A stretch of DNA of 64,000 nt from Candidatus Sedimenticola sp. (ex Thyasira tokunagai) (GTDB lineage: Bacteria; Pseudomonadota; Gammaproteobacteria; Chromatiales; Chromatiaceae): positions 2,046,598-2,110,597 of the forward strand of contig CP134874.1 in NCBI GenBank assembly GCA_037318855.1, read 5' to 3'. A model generated the notes under the pieces. The model had not been told where the DNA came from. It worked only from the letters and a program-made list of their open reading frames with translations, and ran no database searches. Numbering within the stretch: position 1 is the stretch's first letter; each line of letters starts with the position of its first letter. This document shows positions 1 through 9,608 of this stretch, piece by piece. A program made the position numbers and the translations under genes.

Positions 1-446
1 TGCCCCCAGGTGTGGAGGGCGGCCACCATACCGATACGACCCTTCAGCCGTTTACGGCCAAAGCTGTTCAAGGTGTTCCAGGCAGATTCAAACAGCAGCC
101 CGTAGATCTCTCGTGGCTGGATCGCCATCCATGGATTGAGTATGTGGGGGAGAGTAAACACCAGATGGTGATAGGTCACCGGCAGGATATTGGCCTGTTG
201 TTTCATGCTCCACGCTTCGGTGGCCTTATTCTGACAGCCTGGACAGTGGCGGTCACGGCAGGAGAAGTAGTGCTCCTGTTGACCACCGCAGTGGTCACAC
301 TGCAGCTTCATTCCCCCCAGGGCTTCGGTGCGGCAGTCGAGGATGTGGTGGCAGACCTGCCACTGGCGCTTGCTTAGGGGGTGATTCTGGGCGTGTGACT
401 CCAGGTGCTGCTGCATGATGCTTTGCATCGATGACCGTTCAGTCAT
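1..446 (-). CDS. IS91-family transposase, N-terminal part (cut by left window edge)
   Basis: Reading the minus strand from the ATG at 446 gives an open frame to the window edge. It contains a zinc-ribbon pattern (CDHCGG, then CRDRHCPGC) followed by a region typical of the start of the Y2 rolling-circle transposase domain. In IS91-type elements this protein nicks and moves single-stranded DNA. The start overlaps the stop of the upstream tyrosine recombinase gene by 8 nt (439-446), so the two genes are probably translationally coupled, an arrangement known for a subgroup of IS91-like elements. The plus-strand ORF covering the same stretch (12-377) is its antisense shadow. Only about 148 residues are visible, and the catalytic tyrosines lie outside the window, so activity cannot be judged. 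Confidence 0.85.
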   Translation of the reverse strand, partial: MTERSSMQSIMQQHLESHAQNHPLSKRQWQVCHHILDCRTEALGGMKLQCDHCGGQQEHYFSCRDRHCPGCQNKATEAWSMKQQANILPVTYHHLVFTLPHILNPWMAIQPREIYGLLFESAWNTLNSFGRKRLKGRIGMVAALHTWG

Positions 447-1288
447 GATCCACCTCCAGCCCAGCGACCAAATCATGAGCCCCGCTTCCTTCCTTGTAGC
501 TGGGTACCCAATGGACGTAGCGCAGTGTCGAATGGAGGTCTTGGTGTCCTAGTAGGTGTTGCAGCCGATGTATTTGTATGCCTGCTTCTAACTGGTGGGT
601 GGCATAGGCATGACGTAGGCCATGGATACCGCCCATCTTCTCTACACCAGCCTGCCTCTTGGCCCGCTTAAAGGCTTTCTGGATAGAGTTTTCACTCAAG
701 GGTATATCCATGGTACGACTTGGAAACAGCCAGGTTCTCGGATGACAGAGTTGCCAGTAATCACGCAGTTGATATAGCAGTGTCGGCCCCAGGGGTAGCA
801 GACGATCCCGGGCGCCTTTGCCTTGTTCGATACGCAGTAGGCAGCGCTCACCATCAATATCTTTTACCTGGAGGTGGGTCAACTCACTGACCCGCAGACC
901 ACAGCCGTAACAGAGACTTAACATCATACGATGCTTCGGGTTTTTGCAGGCACTGAGAATATCTGCAACCTCTGATCTGTTGAGTAGCTCCGGTATTCTC
1001 TGCTTGCGCTTCGGTGTCGGTATCTCCATATCAAAGCGCTGCCATTGCAGCACCTTTAGATAGAGAAAACGGATACCATTAAGTGCCAATCGGCAGCTTG
1101 ACCAGGCCAGCTTCTTCTCTGTCGCCAGATAGACAAAGTAGCGCTTGACCTGTTCCAAATTAAGTTTGGCGGGGGAACGATGGTAGTAGGCAGCCAGTGC
1201 TTGAACTGCATACAGATAGCTCTGGTGGGTGCGGGGAGAATCCACGCACCGTCATGGCTTCGATCATTTTGTTGCGTAAGGGAGTCAT
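439..1288 (-). pseudogene. IS91-associated tyrosine recombinase, N-terminal frameshift
   Basis: This encodes a XerC/D-like recombinase of the kind paired with IS91-type transposases. The catalytic domain is intact: Arg in GCGLRVSELTHL, the HGLRHAYATH box, LGHQDLHSTLRYVH with His and the Tyr nucleophile. A good ribosome site (GGAGAG) precedes the ATG at 1288, and its frame begins MTPLRNKMIEAMTVRGFS. That frame is lost after about 43-55 nt in a CCCCGCACCC run, and the rest continues in another frame. Open translation from a GTG at 1245 would give 268 aa but would lack the first part of the core-binding domain. I read this as a 1- or 2-nt indel inactivating or weakening the gene. A sequencing error or re-initiation at the GTG is also possible. 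Confidence 0.75.
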
Positions 1289-1923
1289 TGCCTCTCTCCT
1301 TGTTGCCTGATCCTGAATGGACCATACAAAGAGTGTTGTCGATGACTCGGTAGAGGGCTACTGCCTCTGGGGGTGGTAGATGGGGGGCTCCGCGAAGCGG
1401 TTTAGTTCAACAGTTTATTCATAGGATTCCATCCGATATGACATTTCTGTTGACCATGCCATGAGTAATCGTGGAATCAGGAAATAAAATCTATAGTAAC
1501 AATAACTTAACTCCTTTTATGTGATAACGCAACTGCAAGATAATAGGATTGGTTCCATATATCATGTTCTGTTTATCGTCTGTTCTTGTCTAGTAAAGAA
1601 TACTTCTCAATGTATTGAAATATATGCAAAATCAGAGTAACTGTTGATGTGTGATTAGCGTCATATACGGATTTGATCCGCTGATTTCTGTTTTCTCTGG
1701 CATTTGAGTAGAAACCTATCGACAGATGTTTAAAATAAAATAGAACAAAGAAAGAACTAAAAAGAAGTGGCTGATATATGGATGACATCCCTCACTACAT
1801 CGATCCGAAGTCTCCCCATTTGATGGATAGGTTTCGGATTTTTACACGTACATTGCATCTGGCCTATGCTACTGAGAAGATCTATACATACAGGTGCGTC
1901 TCTCCATAAGACCAGCTTAGCCA
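1289..1923. other. Intergenic region upstream of the IS91-type element; no convincing gene
   Basis: This 635-bp stretch is AT-rich beyond about 1450. A short GC hairpin (CCGCGAAGCGG, about 1393-1403) followed by GTTCAAC may mark the terminus of the IS91-like element, since these elements use GTTC-type target ends. That is a guess from one copy. A 71-codon minus-strand ORF at 1573-1788 has low-complexity, Phe/Ser-rich composition, no ribosome site and no recognisable motif, so I do not call it. Confidence 0.4.
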
Positions 1924-3276
1924 ATGCGTGAATCAGTAACAGCGATTTTTGTACACAATGACGATATTTTTATCATCAAGCGTCAGGAATACCTGCGGGC
2001 TTTCCCTGGCTATTACGCCTTTCCCGGTGGAAAGATCGATGCGGCAGATAGTGAACACCGCTATAGCCATCCTTTGATGTCAGCGTTTCCAGGCGAGCAG
2101 ATGCGCGCTCTGGTCAGAGAGCTTGGTGAAGAGCTGGGATATGATCTAGAGGCCTCGGTTAAAGCGGGTGAGGTGGAGAGCATCGTCCACTTTGGCCTGG
2201 CGCAGACACCGGCTTTTCAGAAGATCCGCTTCAGCACCCACTATTTCAAGATCACATTCAACCACCGGCCACTGCTGCAACCCGATGACCAGGAGATCGC
2301 CTGGTCGGGATGGCTCAAGAACAAGGCGTTGTGGCAGCGTTATTGTTGTGGTGACGGAATGATGGTGACGCCTACCGCAAATACCGTACAGGCTCTGTCG
2401 GAGGATATCTCCGCAGTAGGGACATTGCCGTTCAACCTGGAATACGATTCGGAGCGGGAACTCCCCTATGTGGAACCGATCAGTGGTCTGGGACAGATTG
2501 CCGTACCTTCCAACACCCTGCCTCCCGCGGAGTACACCAATGCCCTTTTGATAGGAGGGGATGGTCATCCGCGCTATCTGGTGGATCCATCACCAAAATC
2601 CTCTATAGTGCTGGAGCGACTGATCAATACACTGGAGAGGCGGCCGATCGACGGTATTCTTATCAGCCACCATCATCCCGACCATCGGGAGCAGGCGCCA
2701 CAATTGGCACGGCGTCTTGGCGTGCCACTGTTGTGTACCAGGATAACCCGGGAGCGGTTGCTGGAGAGAGAGGGTGAGGGATATCTGGAAAATGTAGAGT
2801 GTATTGATATCGCAGAGGGGCACAAACTGACCCTCTGGCTTGGTCGCCCTGTTCACTGCTATGAACTGCCGGGACATGATGACGGCATGATGGGTTTGGC
2901 ACCGGATGACATGGCCTGGTTCTTTGTCAGCGACCTGGTGCAGCAGATGGCAACAGTGGTCATTCCCGAGCCGGAAGGGGATATGCAGGCCTACTTTGAC
3001 TCCCTGGAACGGGTGATCGGACTGAATCCCAAAGCTATTATCCCTTCCCATGGTACTGCCGTTGGGGGTACTCATATGCTGCGTCAAACGCTGCAGCATC
3101 GACAAGGGCGGGAGGCGATGGTCGCTTCACTCTGCGCCCAGGGTAAAATGGCCGAGGAGATCACAGAAACGATCTATCCCGGACTCGATAAAAAACTGCT
3201 GCCCCTGGCACTACAGAATGTCAGGCAGCATATAAAAAAACTGGGGCTGGATACGAATGGCTCTGACTTGAGCTGA
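1924..3276 (+). CDS. Nudix hydrolase fused to a metallo-beta-lactamase-fold hydrolase
   Basis: This is a two-domain protein of 450 aa. Residues 1 to about 160 look like a Nudix domain with a split Nudix box: FPGGKID at 34-39 and RELGEELGYDL at 65-75 are separated by a longer insert than usual, as in some CoA/NUDT19-like Nudix proteins. Residues about 195-440 are a metallo-beta-lactamase fold with the zinc motif HHHPDH at 249-254 and later His residues (GHD, PSHGT), resembling LACTB2-type hydrolases. Nudix enzymes cleave nucleoside diphosphate derivatives, and MBL hydrolases of this group act on esters, thioesters or RNA. The substrate of the fusion is not clear from sequence. The gene stands alone, 90 bp ahead of a MaoC-type hydratase gene, which weakly suggests a CoA-thioester link. 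No strong ribosome site is visible. Confidence 0.8.
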   Translation: MRESVTAIFVHNDDIFIIKRQEYLRAFPGYYAFPGGKIDAADSEHRYSHPLMSAFPGEQMRALVRELGEELGYDLEASVKAGEVESIVHFGLAQTPAFQKIRFSTHYFKITFNHRPLLQPDDQEIAWSGWLKNKALWQRYCCGDGMMVTPTANTVQALSEDISAVGTLPFNLEYDSERELPYVEPISGLGQIAVPSNTLPPAEYTNALLIGGDGHPRYLVDPSPKSSIVLERLINTLERRPIDGILISHHHPDHREQAPQLARRLGVPLLCTRITRERLLEREGEGYLENVECIDIAEGHKLTLWLGRPVHCYELPGHDDGMMGLAPDDMAWFFVSDLVQQMATVVIPEPEGDMQAYFDSLERVIGLNPKAIIPSHGTAVGGTHMLRQTLQHRQGREAMVASLCAQGKMAEEITETIYPGLDKKLLPLALQNVRQHIKKLGLDTNGSDLS

Positions 3277-3365
3277 TATAGGGTGCAATAAGCACAGCGC
3301 ATGGCACCATGATTAGCGCCCCCTAACCTTTTGTATACAGGCTAAACAACAGATAAAGGCAGACT

Positions 3366-3839
3366 ATGACAATAATGGAGAGTATTCCCTACCAGGAGCT
3401 GGAGATTGGTGCGACAGCCACCTATGAAAAGAGCCTCACAGAAGAGGATCTGGTGCTGTTTGCCACCACCTCCGGTGATGTCAATCCGGTACACCTGGAT
3501 GAGGCGTATGCCGCCGATTCAATGTTCAAGGGGAGGATCGCCCACGGCATGTGGTCGGCAGGACTAATCTCCGCCGCACTGGCAACCGTGCTGCCGGGTC
3601 CCGGTAGCATCTATCTCGGTCAGAGCCTTAACTTTCGCCGTCCCGTCAGGCTGGGGGACAGGCTGACGGTCACATTGAAAGTAAAGGAGAAACGCGACGA
3701 CAAACAGATAGTGACCATCGATTGTAAGGTGAAGAACCAGGATGGCAGGCTGGTGGTCGATGGTGAAGCGTCGGTGATTGCACCCAAAGAGCGTGTTCGG
3801 GTCGAACGTCCACAACTGCCGGAAATAACCATTGGCTGA
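3366..3839 (+). CDS. MaoC-like (R)-specific enoyl-CoA hydratase
   Basis: The 157-aa product has a single hot-dog fold of the MaoC/PhaJ family. The catalytic pair is visible in SGDVNPVHLDEAYA (Asp38 and His43, the usual D-x4-H spacing), followed by FKGRIAHGM, the typical substrate-loop motif. Such enzymes hydrate trans-2-enoyl-CoA to (R)-3-hydroxyacyl-CoA, often feeding polyhydroxyalkanoate synthesis or fatty acid turnover. No phaC or other PHA gene is visible nearby, so the pathway is inference. AAAGGCAG lies just upstream of the ATG. Confidence 0.85.
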   Translation: MTIMESIPYQELEIGATATYEKSLTEEDLVLFATTSGDVNPVHLDEAYAADSMFKGRIAHGMWSAGLISAALATVLPGPGSIYLGQSLNFRRPVRLGDRLTVTLKVKEKRDDKQIVTIDCKVKNQDGRLVVDGEASVIAPKERVRVERPQLPEITIG

Positions 3840-3873
3840 TGGGTGGAAAAAACGGGATGTTGAGAAAGCGGAG

Positions 3874-3959
3874 TTGAAGCGCACTTGTTCGGGGGAACAG
3901 GCATCTGAGCAGGCCTTGAACAAGTTCGCACCTACAATCGCCTTCAGGATTATTGTACA
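3874..3959. repeat. Degenerate copy of the TAGGAGCGAACTTG palindromic repeat (copy A)
   Basis: An imperfect palindrome (CACTTGTTC...GAACAAGTTCG) is followed by TTCAGGATTATTGTACA at 3943-3959. The same end sequence appears in the copies at 39767-39900 and 50686-50813. It lies downstream of the MaoC gene. The following stretch (about 3975-4040) holds TTCTCCGCGTTCTCTGCGTCC-like sequence that recurs near 45030-45080. Confidence 0.6.
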
Positions 3960-4080
3960 GCGCCATTTTGAGTTTAAAAGTATTTCTCCGCGTTCTCTGC
4001 GTCCATTCTGCTACCTCTGTGATCCGTTTTTCTTAACCAGCCGATGCCGAATGGCGGTGAATATGTTTTAATTCGCCTCT

Positions 4081-5328
4081 ATGTTCAGACCTCTTCAACT
4101 CTATATCGGACTGCGTTACACCCGTGCCAAGCGGCGTAACCACTTTATCTCCTTTATCTCAGCCATCTCTATGCTTGGGATTATGCTCGGGGTGGTAGCG
4201 CTGATCACTGTTTTATCGGTGATGAACGGTTTTCACAAGGAGGTGCGTGAGCGCATCCTGGGTATGGCTTCCCACGCCACCATTTCCGCTTTCGATAACA
4301 ACCTTGAAGACTGGGAGGAGGCGATGAGCCTCTCGGTTAACCACCCTAATGTGATTGGCCAGGCGCCGTATGTCGAAGCCAAGACCATGCTTACCAATGG
4401 TCGTCGTGTCAGTGGTGCTCTTCTACGTGGGGTGCTTCCAGAGCAGGAGCCAAAAGTCTCGGATGTGGGTGAGCACATGAATGTCGGCTCTCTCGATCAA
4501 CTGACAGCGGGCAGCTTCGATATTATTCTCGGAAAGGAGTTGGCCAATCTCCTGGGAGTTGCCGTAGGTGACAAGGTAACCGTGGTCACACCGCAGATTC
4601 GGGTGACACCGGCCGGCACTATGCCAAGGCTCAAGCGTTTTACTGTTCGCGGTATCTTCGAAGTGGGTATGGGTGAGTATGATCGTGGTGTGGCGCTGGT
4701 TCATCTCGCGGATGCGGCAAAGCTGATGCGGTTGAATGAAGGTGTCACCGGTATTCGCCTAAAACTCGATGATCTCTTTCTTGCTCCCAAGGTCTCCCGC
4801 GAACTGGCCCGTGAAATGGGCGGTGTCTACCGGGTGAGCGACTGGACCTACCAGCACCGCAACTTCTTCAGCGCGCTGCGCACCGAAAAAAGGATGATGT
4901 CCCTAATCCTCTTTCTTATTGTGGCCGTAGCCGCCTTCAATATTGTCTCCACCCTGGTGATGGTGGTGACCGACAAGCAGAGTGATATCGCCATTCTACG
5001 GACCCTCGGTGTCTCGCCCAGTAAGATTATGGGGATTTTTATGGTCCAGGGTACAGCTATCGGCTTTATCGGCACCCTCCTTGGAGTCATCGGCGGTATC
5101 CTGCTCTCTTACAATCTGGAGAGCCTGGTGGCGAGTGTTGAAGAGTTTTTTGGCGTCGATTTTCTCGATCCCAGCATCTACTACATCAGCTCGTTGCCCT
5201 CCGACCTTCATTGGGATGATGTCTCGATGATCGGTATTGGCGCCTTTTTGATCTCTCTGCTGGCGACACTCTATCCAGCCTGGCAGGCTTCACGCACACA
5301 GCCGGCGGAGGCGTTACGCTATGAGTAA
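4081..5328 (+). CDS. lolC: Lipoprotein-releasing ABC transporter permease LolC/E family
   Basis: This 415-aa inner-membrane permease starts [31 protein letters not shown], a hallmark of LolC/LolE. It has one N-terminal transmembrane segment, a large periplasmic domain (about residues 50-260) and three C-terminal segments ([19 protein letters not shown] and onward, ending EALRYE). With LolD it extracts outer-membrane lipoproteins from the inner membrane and passes them to LolA. It overlaps lolD by 8 nt. No lolE follows: the next genes are repeats and a DUF2062 gene. It may therefore work as a homodimeric LolF-type permease, or lolE lies elsewhere. Confidence 0.9.
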   Translation: MFRPLQLYIGLRYTRAKRRNHFISFISAISMLGIMLGVVALITVLSVMNGFHKEVRERILGMASHATISAFDNNLEDWEEAMSLSVNHPNVIGQAPYVEAKTMLTNGRRVSGALLRGVLPEQEPKVSDVGEHMNVGSLDQLTAGSFDIILGKELANLLGVAVGDKVTVVTPQIRVTPAGTMPRLKRFTVRGIFEVGMGEYDRGVALVHLADAAKLMRLNEGVTGIRLKLDDLFLAPKVSRELAREMGGVYRVSDWTYQHRNFFSALRTEKRMMSLILFLIVAVAAFNIVSTLVMVVTDKQSDIAILRTLGVSPSKIMGIFMVQGTAIGFIGTLLGVIGGILLSYNLESLVASVEEFFGVDFLDPSIYYISSLPSDLHWDDVSMIGIGAFLISLLATLYPAWQASRTQPAEALRYE

Positions 5329-6004
5329 TTCACCGGTTCTTGAGTGTCACTCCCTTACTCGTAATTTCTCAGATGGCAAGCTCAATGTAGAGGTGCTGAA
5401 GGGTGTTGATCTGAAGGTGGAGAGGGGAGAGCGTCTCGCTATTGTTGGTAGTTCAGGCTCCGGCAAGAGCACCTTGCTGCACTGCCTCGGCGGTCTGGAC
5501 CGTAGTAGTAGCGGTGAGGTGCTTGTGGAAGGGACAAATCTAAGTGCACTGGGAGAGCGTGCCCGGGGTGACCTGCGTAACCGCATGTTGGGATTTGTTT
5601 ACCAATTTCATCACTTGCTGCCGGAGTTTACCGCCCTGGAGAACGTCGCCATGCCGTTATTGATTGGAAACCTGGCGGTGGATGAGGCGAGGGAAAGAGC
5701 AGAGGCGATTTTACAACGGGTGGGTTTGGGACACCGCCTTGAACACAAACCCGGTGAACTCTCCGGCGGTGAGCGGCAGCGGGCGGCGGTGGCGAGAGCC
5801 CTGGTCAACAACCCCCGTTGTGTCCTGGCCGATGAGCCTACCGGTAACCTCGATCGTAAAACCGCAGAGCAGGTGTATCAGTTGATGTTGGAGCTGAATC
5901 GGGAGATCGGCACCAGCTTTATCATTGTTACCCATGATCCGGCTCTGGCAGGCAGTATGGATCGGGTGCTGCATTTGGATGATGGGTTGTTGACCAGCGC
6001 TTGA
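5321..6004 (+). CDS. lolD: Lipoprotein-releasing system ATP-binding protein LolD
   Basis: This 227-aa ABC ATPase has Walker [10 protein letters not shown] (about residues 43-51), the Q-loop in [22 protein letters not shown] (a LolD signature), the ABC signature LSGGERQR and Walker [13 protein letters not shown]. It powers lipoprotein release through the LolC-type permease. Its start overlaps the permease stop, so the two are made from one transcript. Downstream are only repeat elements, so this is the end of the operon. Confidence 0.93.
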   Translation: MSNSPVLECHSLTRNFSDGKLNVEVLKGVDLKVERGERLAIVGSSGSGKSTLLHCLGGLDRSSSGEVLVEGTNLSALGERARGDLRNRMLGFVYQFHHLLPEFTALENVAMPLLIGNLAVDEARERAEAILQRVGLGHRLEHKPGELSGGERQRAAVARALVNNPRCVLADEPTGNLDRKTAEQVYQLMLELNREIGTSFIIVTHDPALAGSMDRVLHLDDGLLTSA

Positions 6005-6018
6005 GCCTGCGACTGAGT

Positions 6019-6117
6019 CTGCACAATAATTCATAAATCGGGTGTAGGAGCGAACTTGTTCGCGAAGAACGCGCCTTGGTGCCGGTCGCGAACAAGTTCG
6101 CTCCTACCGGTAGCATT
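6019..6117. repeat. Palindromic REP-like repeat (copy B)
   Basis: TGCACAATAATTCA is followed by a long inverted repeat: GTAGGAGCGAACTTGTTCGC at about 6043-6062 and its complement GCGAACAAGTTCGCTCCTAC at 6088-6107, with a loop of about 25 nt. The right outer arm seen in copies C and D is missing here. It sits directly behind lolD. Confidence 0.85.
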
Positions 6118-6126
6118 TTCTCTTAT

Positions 6127-6302
6127 AACTCAAGTTTCGGAGTTCATTAGCCCCCTCTCCCTCAGGGAGAGGGTTGGGGTGAGGGGAGTTGAAAAGCTAA
6201 CGCTTTGATTCTTCTAATTTCCCTCATCCTGGCCTTCTCCCTGAGGGAGAAGGGACGGTCTATCCAAGCCTTTTACGTCATTTGAACTCCGAAACTTGAG
6301 TT
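6127..6302. repeat. MITE-like element with perfect 20-bp inverted ends (family 1, copy 1)
   Basis: The ends AACTCAAGTTTCGGAGTTCA (6127-6146) and its exact complement (6283-6302) enclose two further hairpins of the CCCTCTCCCTCAGGGAGAGGG type. The interior shares GGACGGTCTATCCA and GCCTTTTACGTCATTTGAA with the copy at 43206-43418. The symmetry extends outward here to 6122-6307. No coding capacity. Confidence 0.85.
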
Positions 6303-6326
6303 ATAAGCCCGTTTGAATAATAAAGC

Positions 6327-6848
6327 TCAGCGATTTCCTCGTCTCAATTTCCGCTCTCTGAAACGCCGTACGATATGCAGACGCCACAATCCCCGCATGA
6401 TGCAGTAACCTGCTACCGCAGAGACAGAGCCGCAGATCAGGCAGCCGAGCAGTAGCGGTTGCCATATCTGAGTAAGGCTAGATTCAAACCACTCCGCCGA
6501 CATCTCGAACCCTTCTGTTACCGGCGGCACACCCAGTATCGAGGTACCGACAAGGTAGCTGAAGTAGAACATGGGTGGAATGGTGATGGGGTTTGTTATC
6601 CAAACCAGGGCGACGGAGATTGGCAGGTTAACCCGTGTCGGAATGGCCGTGGCTGCAGCACCCACCATCTGGAAGGGGACCGGAATAAAGGCCCAGAAGA
6701 GACCGACGGCAAAAGCACCGGAAACAGAGCGACGATTCAGGTGCCAGAGGTTGGGATCATGCAACAGCTTGCCGAATATCCGCAGGTGCTTATGATTGCG
6801 GACCTTCTCGTGATCAGGGGCAAAACGTTTGATCAGATGCTTGGGCAA
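6327..6848 (-). CDS. DUF2062 family membrane protein
   Basis: The 173-aa protein starts with a basic N-terminus, MPKHLIKRFAPDHEKVRNHK, followed by the DUF2062 core: SVSGAFAVGLFWAFIPVPFQM, then WITNPITIPPMFYFSYLVGT. Two to three transmembrane helices are evident (about residues 43-65, 88-110 and 132-155) and the tail is strongly basic. The function of the family is not established. The gene is transcribed away from comEC. Confidence 0.85.
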   Translation of the reverse strand: MPKHLIKRFAPDHEKVRNHKHLRIFGKLLHDPNLWHLNRRSVSGAFAVGLFWAFIPVPFQMVGAAATAIPTRVNLPISVALVWITNPITIPPMFYFSYLVGTSILGVPPVTEGFEMSAEWFESSLTQIWQPLLLGCLICGSVSAVAGYCIMRGLWRLHIVRRFRERKLRRGNR

Positions 6849-7065
6849 TGGAGCTGTCTCTGTTCTGTACGCGCTTAACGACCGCGATATTGAAGCACAG
6901 TCACGGGTTGTTTGACCATTACAATTAGTAAGTATATACCTCTTGGCTGGAGTAAAATTAATCTAACACATTGACTATTCAAATTAAGTTCCGAATTAAT
7001 ATCACTTCAGACTCTTGATTCGATTAGGAATAAAAGCTGTAATTAAGTTGGGATTGCGCTAGTCT

Positions 7066-9501
7066 GTGAGTTGTTGCGGTCTTTGCCGGTCCGGTAACGA
7101 CAATTTACTTCAGATTTTATTCAGGGTGTTGCTGTCTGCTCGGCTGACAACTCCAACAGCATCATGGAATTCAACCCAGGGAAGGGGTGTGATAGCAGGG
7201 ACGTTACTTTTTACAGCAGGTGTGGTGGTGCTCCAGTGGCAGTCGGATTTACTGCCTGTGATGCTGTTGTGGTCGCTGTTACTTATCTCCATCGCAGGGC
7301 TATGGCCTTCCCGTTTGCGGTTATCCGCTTGCTTCCTCCTTGGTTTCTGCTGGGCCTCTCTTCATGGGCACTGGTCACTGGATGCACTGCTGCCGGCAGA
7401 GCTGGAGGGAAAGAGTCTTCAAGCCGTTGGTGTTGTCGCCTCCCTGCCGGTGACGGAGGGAAGGCGGACCCGGTTTGAGTTCAGGATCGAAGCGCTGGAG
7501 TTTGAGGGCAGAGTGGTCTCATCCCCCGGTCTGACCCGAATCTCCTGGTATGGGATACAATCTGAACTCCAGATGGGCGAAAGATGGCATCTTCTGCTAA
7601 GGCTGAAGCGTCCTCACGGTATGTATAACCCCGGCACCTTTGATTATCAGGGGTGGCTGTTTCAAAAGGGTATCCATGCTACCGGCTATGTGCGTCAGGA
7701 CGCCGCTAACCAGCAACTAAACAGTGACATAGAACGTACACTGTTTGATAGCTGGCGCTTGTCTATTAGGGATATGCTTGAAAAATCGATGATCTCCGGC
7801 TCGGGAGAGGGGTTGCTGCGAGCGTTGGTGATCGGTGACCGTGAGGGTATCACCCACCAACAGTGGGAGGTTTTTCGACGAAGTGGAACCAACCACCTGA
7901 TGGCTATCTCCGGCCTGCATATCGGTATTGTCGCCGGCTGGGTAATGCTGCTGGGAGGGCGCCTGTGGCGTCTTTCGCCCAGACTCTGCCTTATGTTGGC
8001 CGCCCCACGTGCGGCGGCAATTATGGCACTGCTTGCAGCACTTCTCTATGCCGGCCTTGCCGGTTTTGCCATCCCTGCGCTACGTGCTCTGGTGATGTTG
8101 CTAGTGGTTCTCGGTGGAGTAATTGCGGCGCGCCCTGTCCAACCTTTCAGGGGCCTCTGTTGGGCTTTGTTGGTGATTCTCCTGTTTGACCCCGTGGCCG
8201 TGCTCTCTGCCGGGTTCTGGTTATCATTTGGTGCGGTGGCGGTGATTCTCGGCGGTATCGGCGGCAGAATTTCTCTCTCTAAAAGCTCACTGTATACCCT
8301 GTTTCGCATACAGTGGTTGGTGACTCTTGGATTGGCTCCTGTGTTGCTGGTGTGGGATTTTGGTGTTTCACCAATAGCACCGCTGGTGAATCTGTTGGCA
8401 GTACCTCTCTTCTCTCTGCTGTTGGTACCCCTCGCACTCTTTTCCACGCTGCTGTCACTGGTTGTGCCGGTGGTGGGGTATCCGCTACTACTTATCACCG
8501 GACAGCTCCTTCAGTACGCCGCGTCGGCACTTGAGTCGGTGGCTAATGCACCGTTCGATATGCTTATTGCACCCAGTCTTCCTGTCTGGTGCTGGATAGC
8601 GGCGGTAGTGGCCGTTGTTCTGGCGCTGTTGCCGCGAGGTGTGCCGGGGCGATGGCTGGGGATGCTGCTGGTAGTTCCTCTGGTTACGCACAAACCTGTC
8701 CCACTATCACAGGGAGAGGTGGAATTGACGCTGTTGGATGTGGGGCAGGGGCTCTCGGTTGTCATACGGACAAGTGAACATACGTTGCTCTACGACGCCG
8801 GTCCCGGTTTTCCCAGTGGCTTCAATACCGGAGATGCAGTGGTGGTGCCCTACCTGAGGCAGTTAGGTGTCACCTCTCTGGATAAGGTGCTGGTGAGTAA
8901 TGGTGACATGGATCATAGCGGAGGGCTTGGTGCTGTTCTCAAACAGTTGCCGGTATCTGAGATAGTGGGCGGTGAGCCGGAACGTCTCGGTATCGATGGT
9001 GTAGCACCCTGCAAGGCAGGCGATCGGTGGCGCTGGGACGGAGTCGATTTTAGAATTCTTCACCCTGCCAGGGAGGTATATTGGGAGGGGAACAACGCCT
9101 CCTGCGTACTCTTGATAGAGAGTGGAGGTGAGCGGATGTTGCTGACCGGCGATATTGAGAGGGAAGTGGAAGCGGCACTGGTAGCCACCGTTCCCGAGCA
9201 GATTGATGCTGATCTGGTAGTGATACCTCATCACGGCAGCCTTACCTCTTCAAGTAAGCCATTTATTGAGGCCGTTTCCGCTGATCTTGCGCTGGTTTCC
9301 AGTGGCTACAGAAACAGATACCATTTCCCAAAAAAGGAGGTGGTGACGCGTTGGAGAAGCAGTGGAAGCCGAGTTTTCAATACCGCCGAGAGCGGTGCTC
9401 TGACACTACGCATGGGTAAGGATGGGGGCATAAGGGAAGTTGTTGCCTACCGAAATTCGGCTCGGCGTTATTGGATGAATTCCTCACCCCCTCTGCGATA
9501 G
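7066..9501 (+). CDS. comEC: ComEC/Rec2 family DNA internalization protein
   Basis: The 811-aa protein combines a DUF4131-like N-terminal region with several transmembrane helices, a Competence domain (about residues 245-510, with GTNHLMAISGLHIGIVAG) and a C-terminal metallo-beta-lactamase domain (LDVGQGLSVVIRT, NGDMDHSGG, VIPHHGSLTSSS). ComEC forms the inner-membrane channel for single-stranded DNA during natural transformation. The assigned GTG at 7066 gives an N-terminal tail of about 25 residues before the first predicted helix, so the true start may lie downstream. It heads the comEC-exbB-exbD-lpxK-ycaR-kdsB block. The lipid flippase gene msbA, often present before lpxK in this block, is absent. 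Confidence 0.88.
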   Translation: MSCCGLCRSGNDNLLQILFRVLLSARLTTPTASWNSTQGRGVIAGTLLFTAGVVVLQWQSDLLPVMLLWSLLLISIAGLWPSRLRLSACFLLGFCWASLHGHWSLDALLPAELEGKSLQAVGVVASLPVTEGRRTRFEFRIEALEFEGRVVSSPGLTRISWYGIQSELQMGERWHLLLRLKRPHGMYNPGTFDYQGWLFQKGIHATGYVRQDAANQQLNSDIERTLFDSWRLSIRDMLEKSMISGSGEGLLRALVIGDREGITHQQWEVFRRSGTNHLMAISGLHIGIVAGWVMLLGGRLWRLSPRLCLMLAAPRAAAIMALLAALLYAGLAGFAIPALRALVMLLVVLGGVIAARPVQPFRGLCWALLVILLFDPVAVLSAGFWLSFGAVAVILGGIGGRISLSKSSLYTLFRIQWLVTLGLAPVLLVWDFGVSPIAPLVNLLAVPLFSLLLVPLALFSTLLSLVVPVVGYPLLLITGQLLQYAASALESVANAPFDMLIAPSLPVWCWIAAVVAVVLALLPRGVPGRWLGMLLVVPLVTHKPVPLSQGEVELTLLDVGQGLSVVIRTSEHTLLYDAGPGFPSGFNTGDAVVVPYLRQLGVTSLDKVLVSNGDMDHSGGLGAVLKQLPVSEIVGGEPERLGIDGVAPCKAGDRWRWDGVDFRILHPAREVYWEGNNASCVLLIESGGERMLLTGDIEREVEAALVATVPEQIDADLVVIPHHGSLTSSSKPFIEAVSADLALVSSGYRNRYHFPKKEVVTRWRSSGSRVFNTAESGALTLRMGKDGGIREVVAYRNSARRYWMNSSPPLR

Positions 9502-9608
9502 AAGTAACAGACTCCCCACTGTTGATGCAGTATGATATCTTCCATATTCACAGGGGCGTGGCTACTCCGCCTCCCACCTTTTTTATTGTCCGCTTAAGGA
9601 AGTGCCGA

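Noticed and set aside
1573..1788. 71-codon minus-strand ORF
   Set aside because: AT-rich low-complexity translation with no ribosome site or known motif.
9471..9608. Longer N-terminus of the ExbB-like protein
   Set aside because: It overlaps comEC, encodes no family sequence and lacks a ribosome site; the GTG at 9609 has one.
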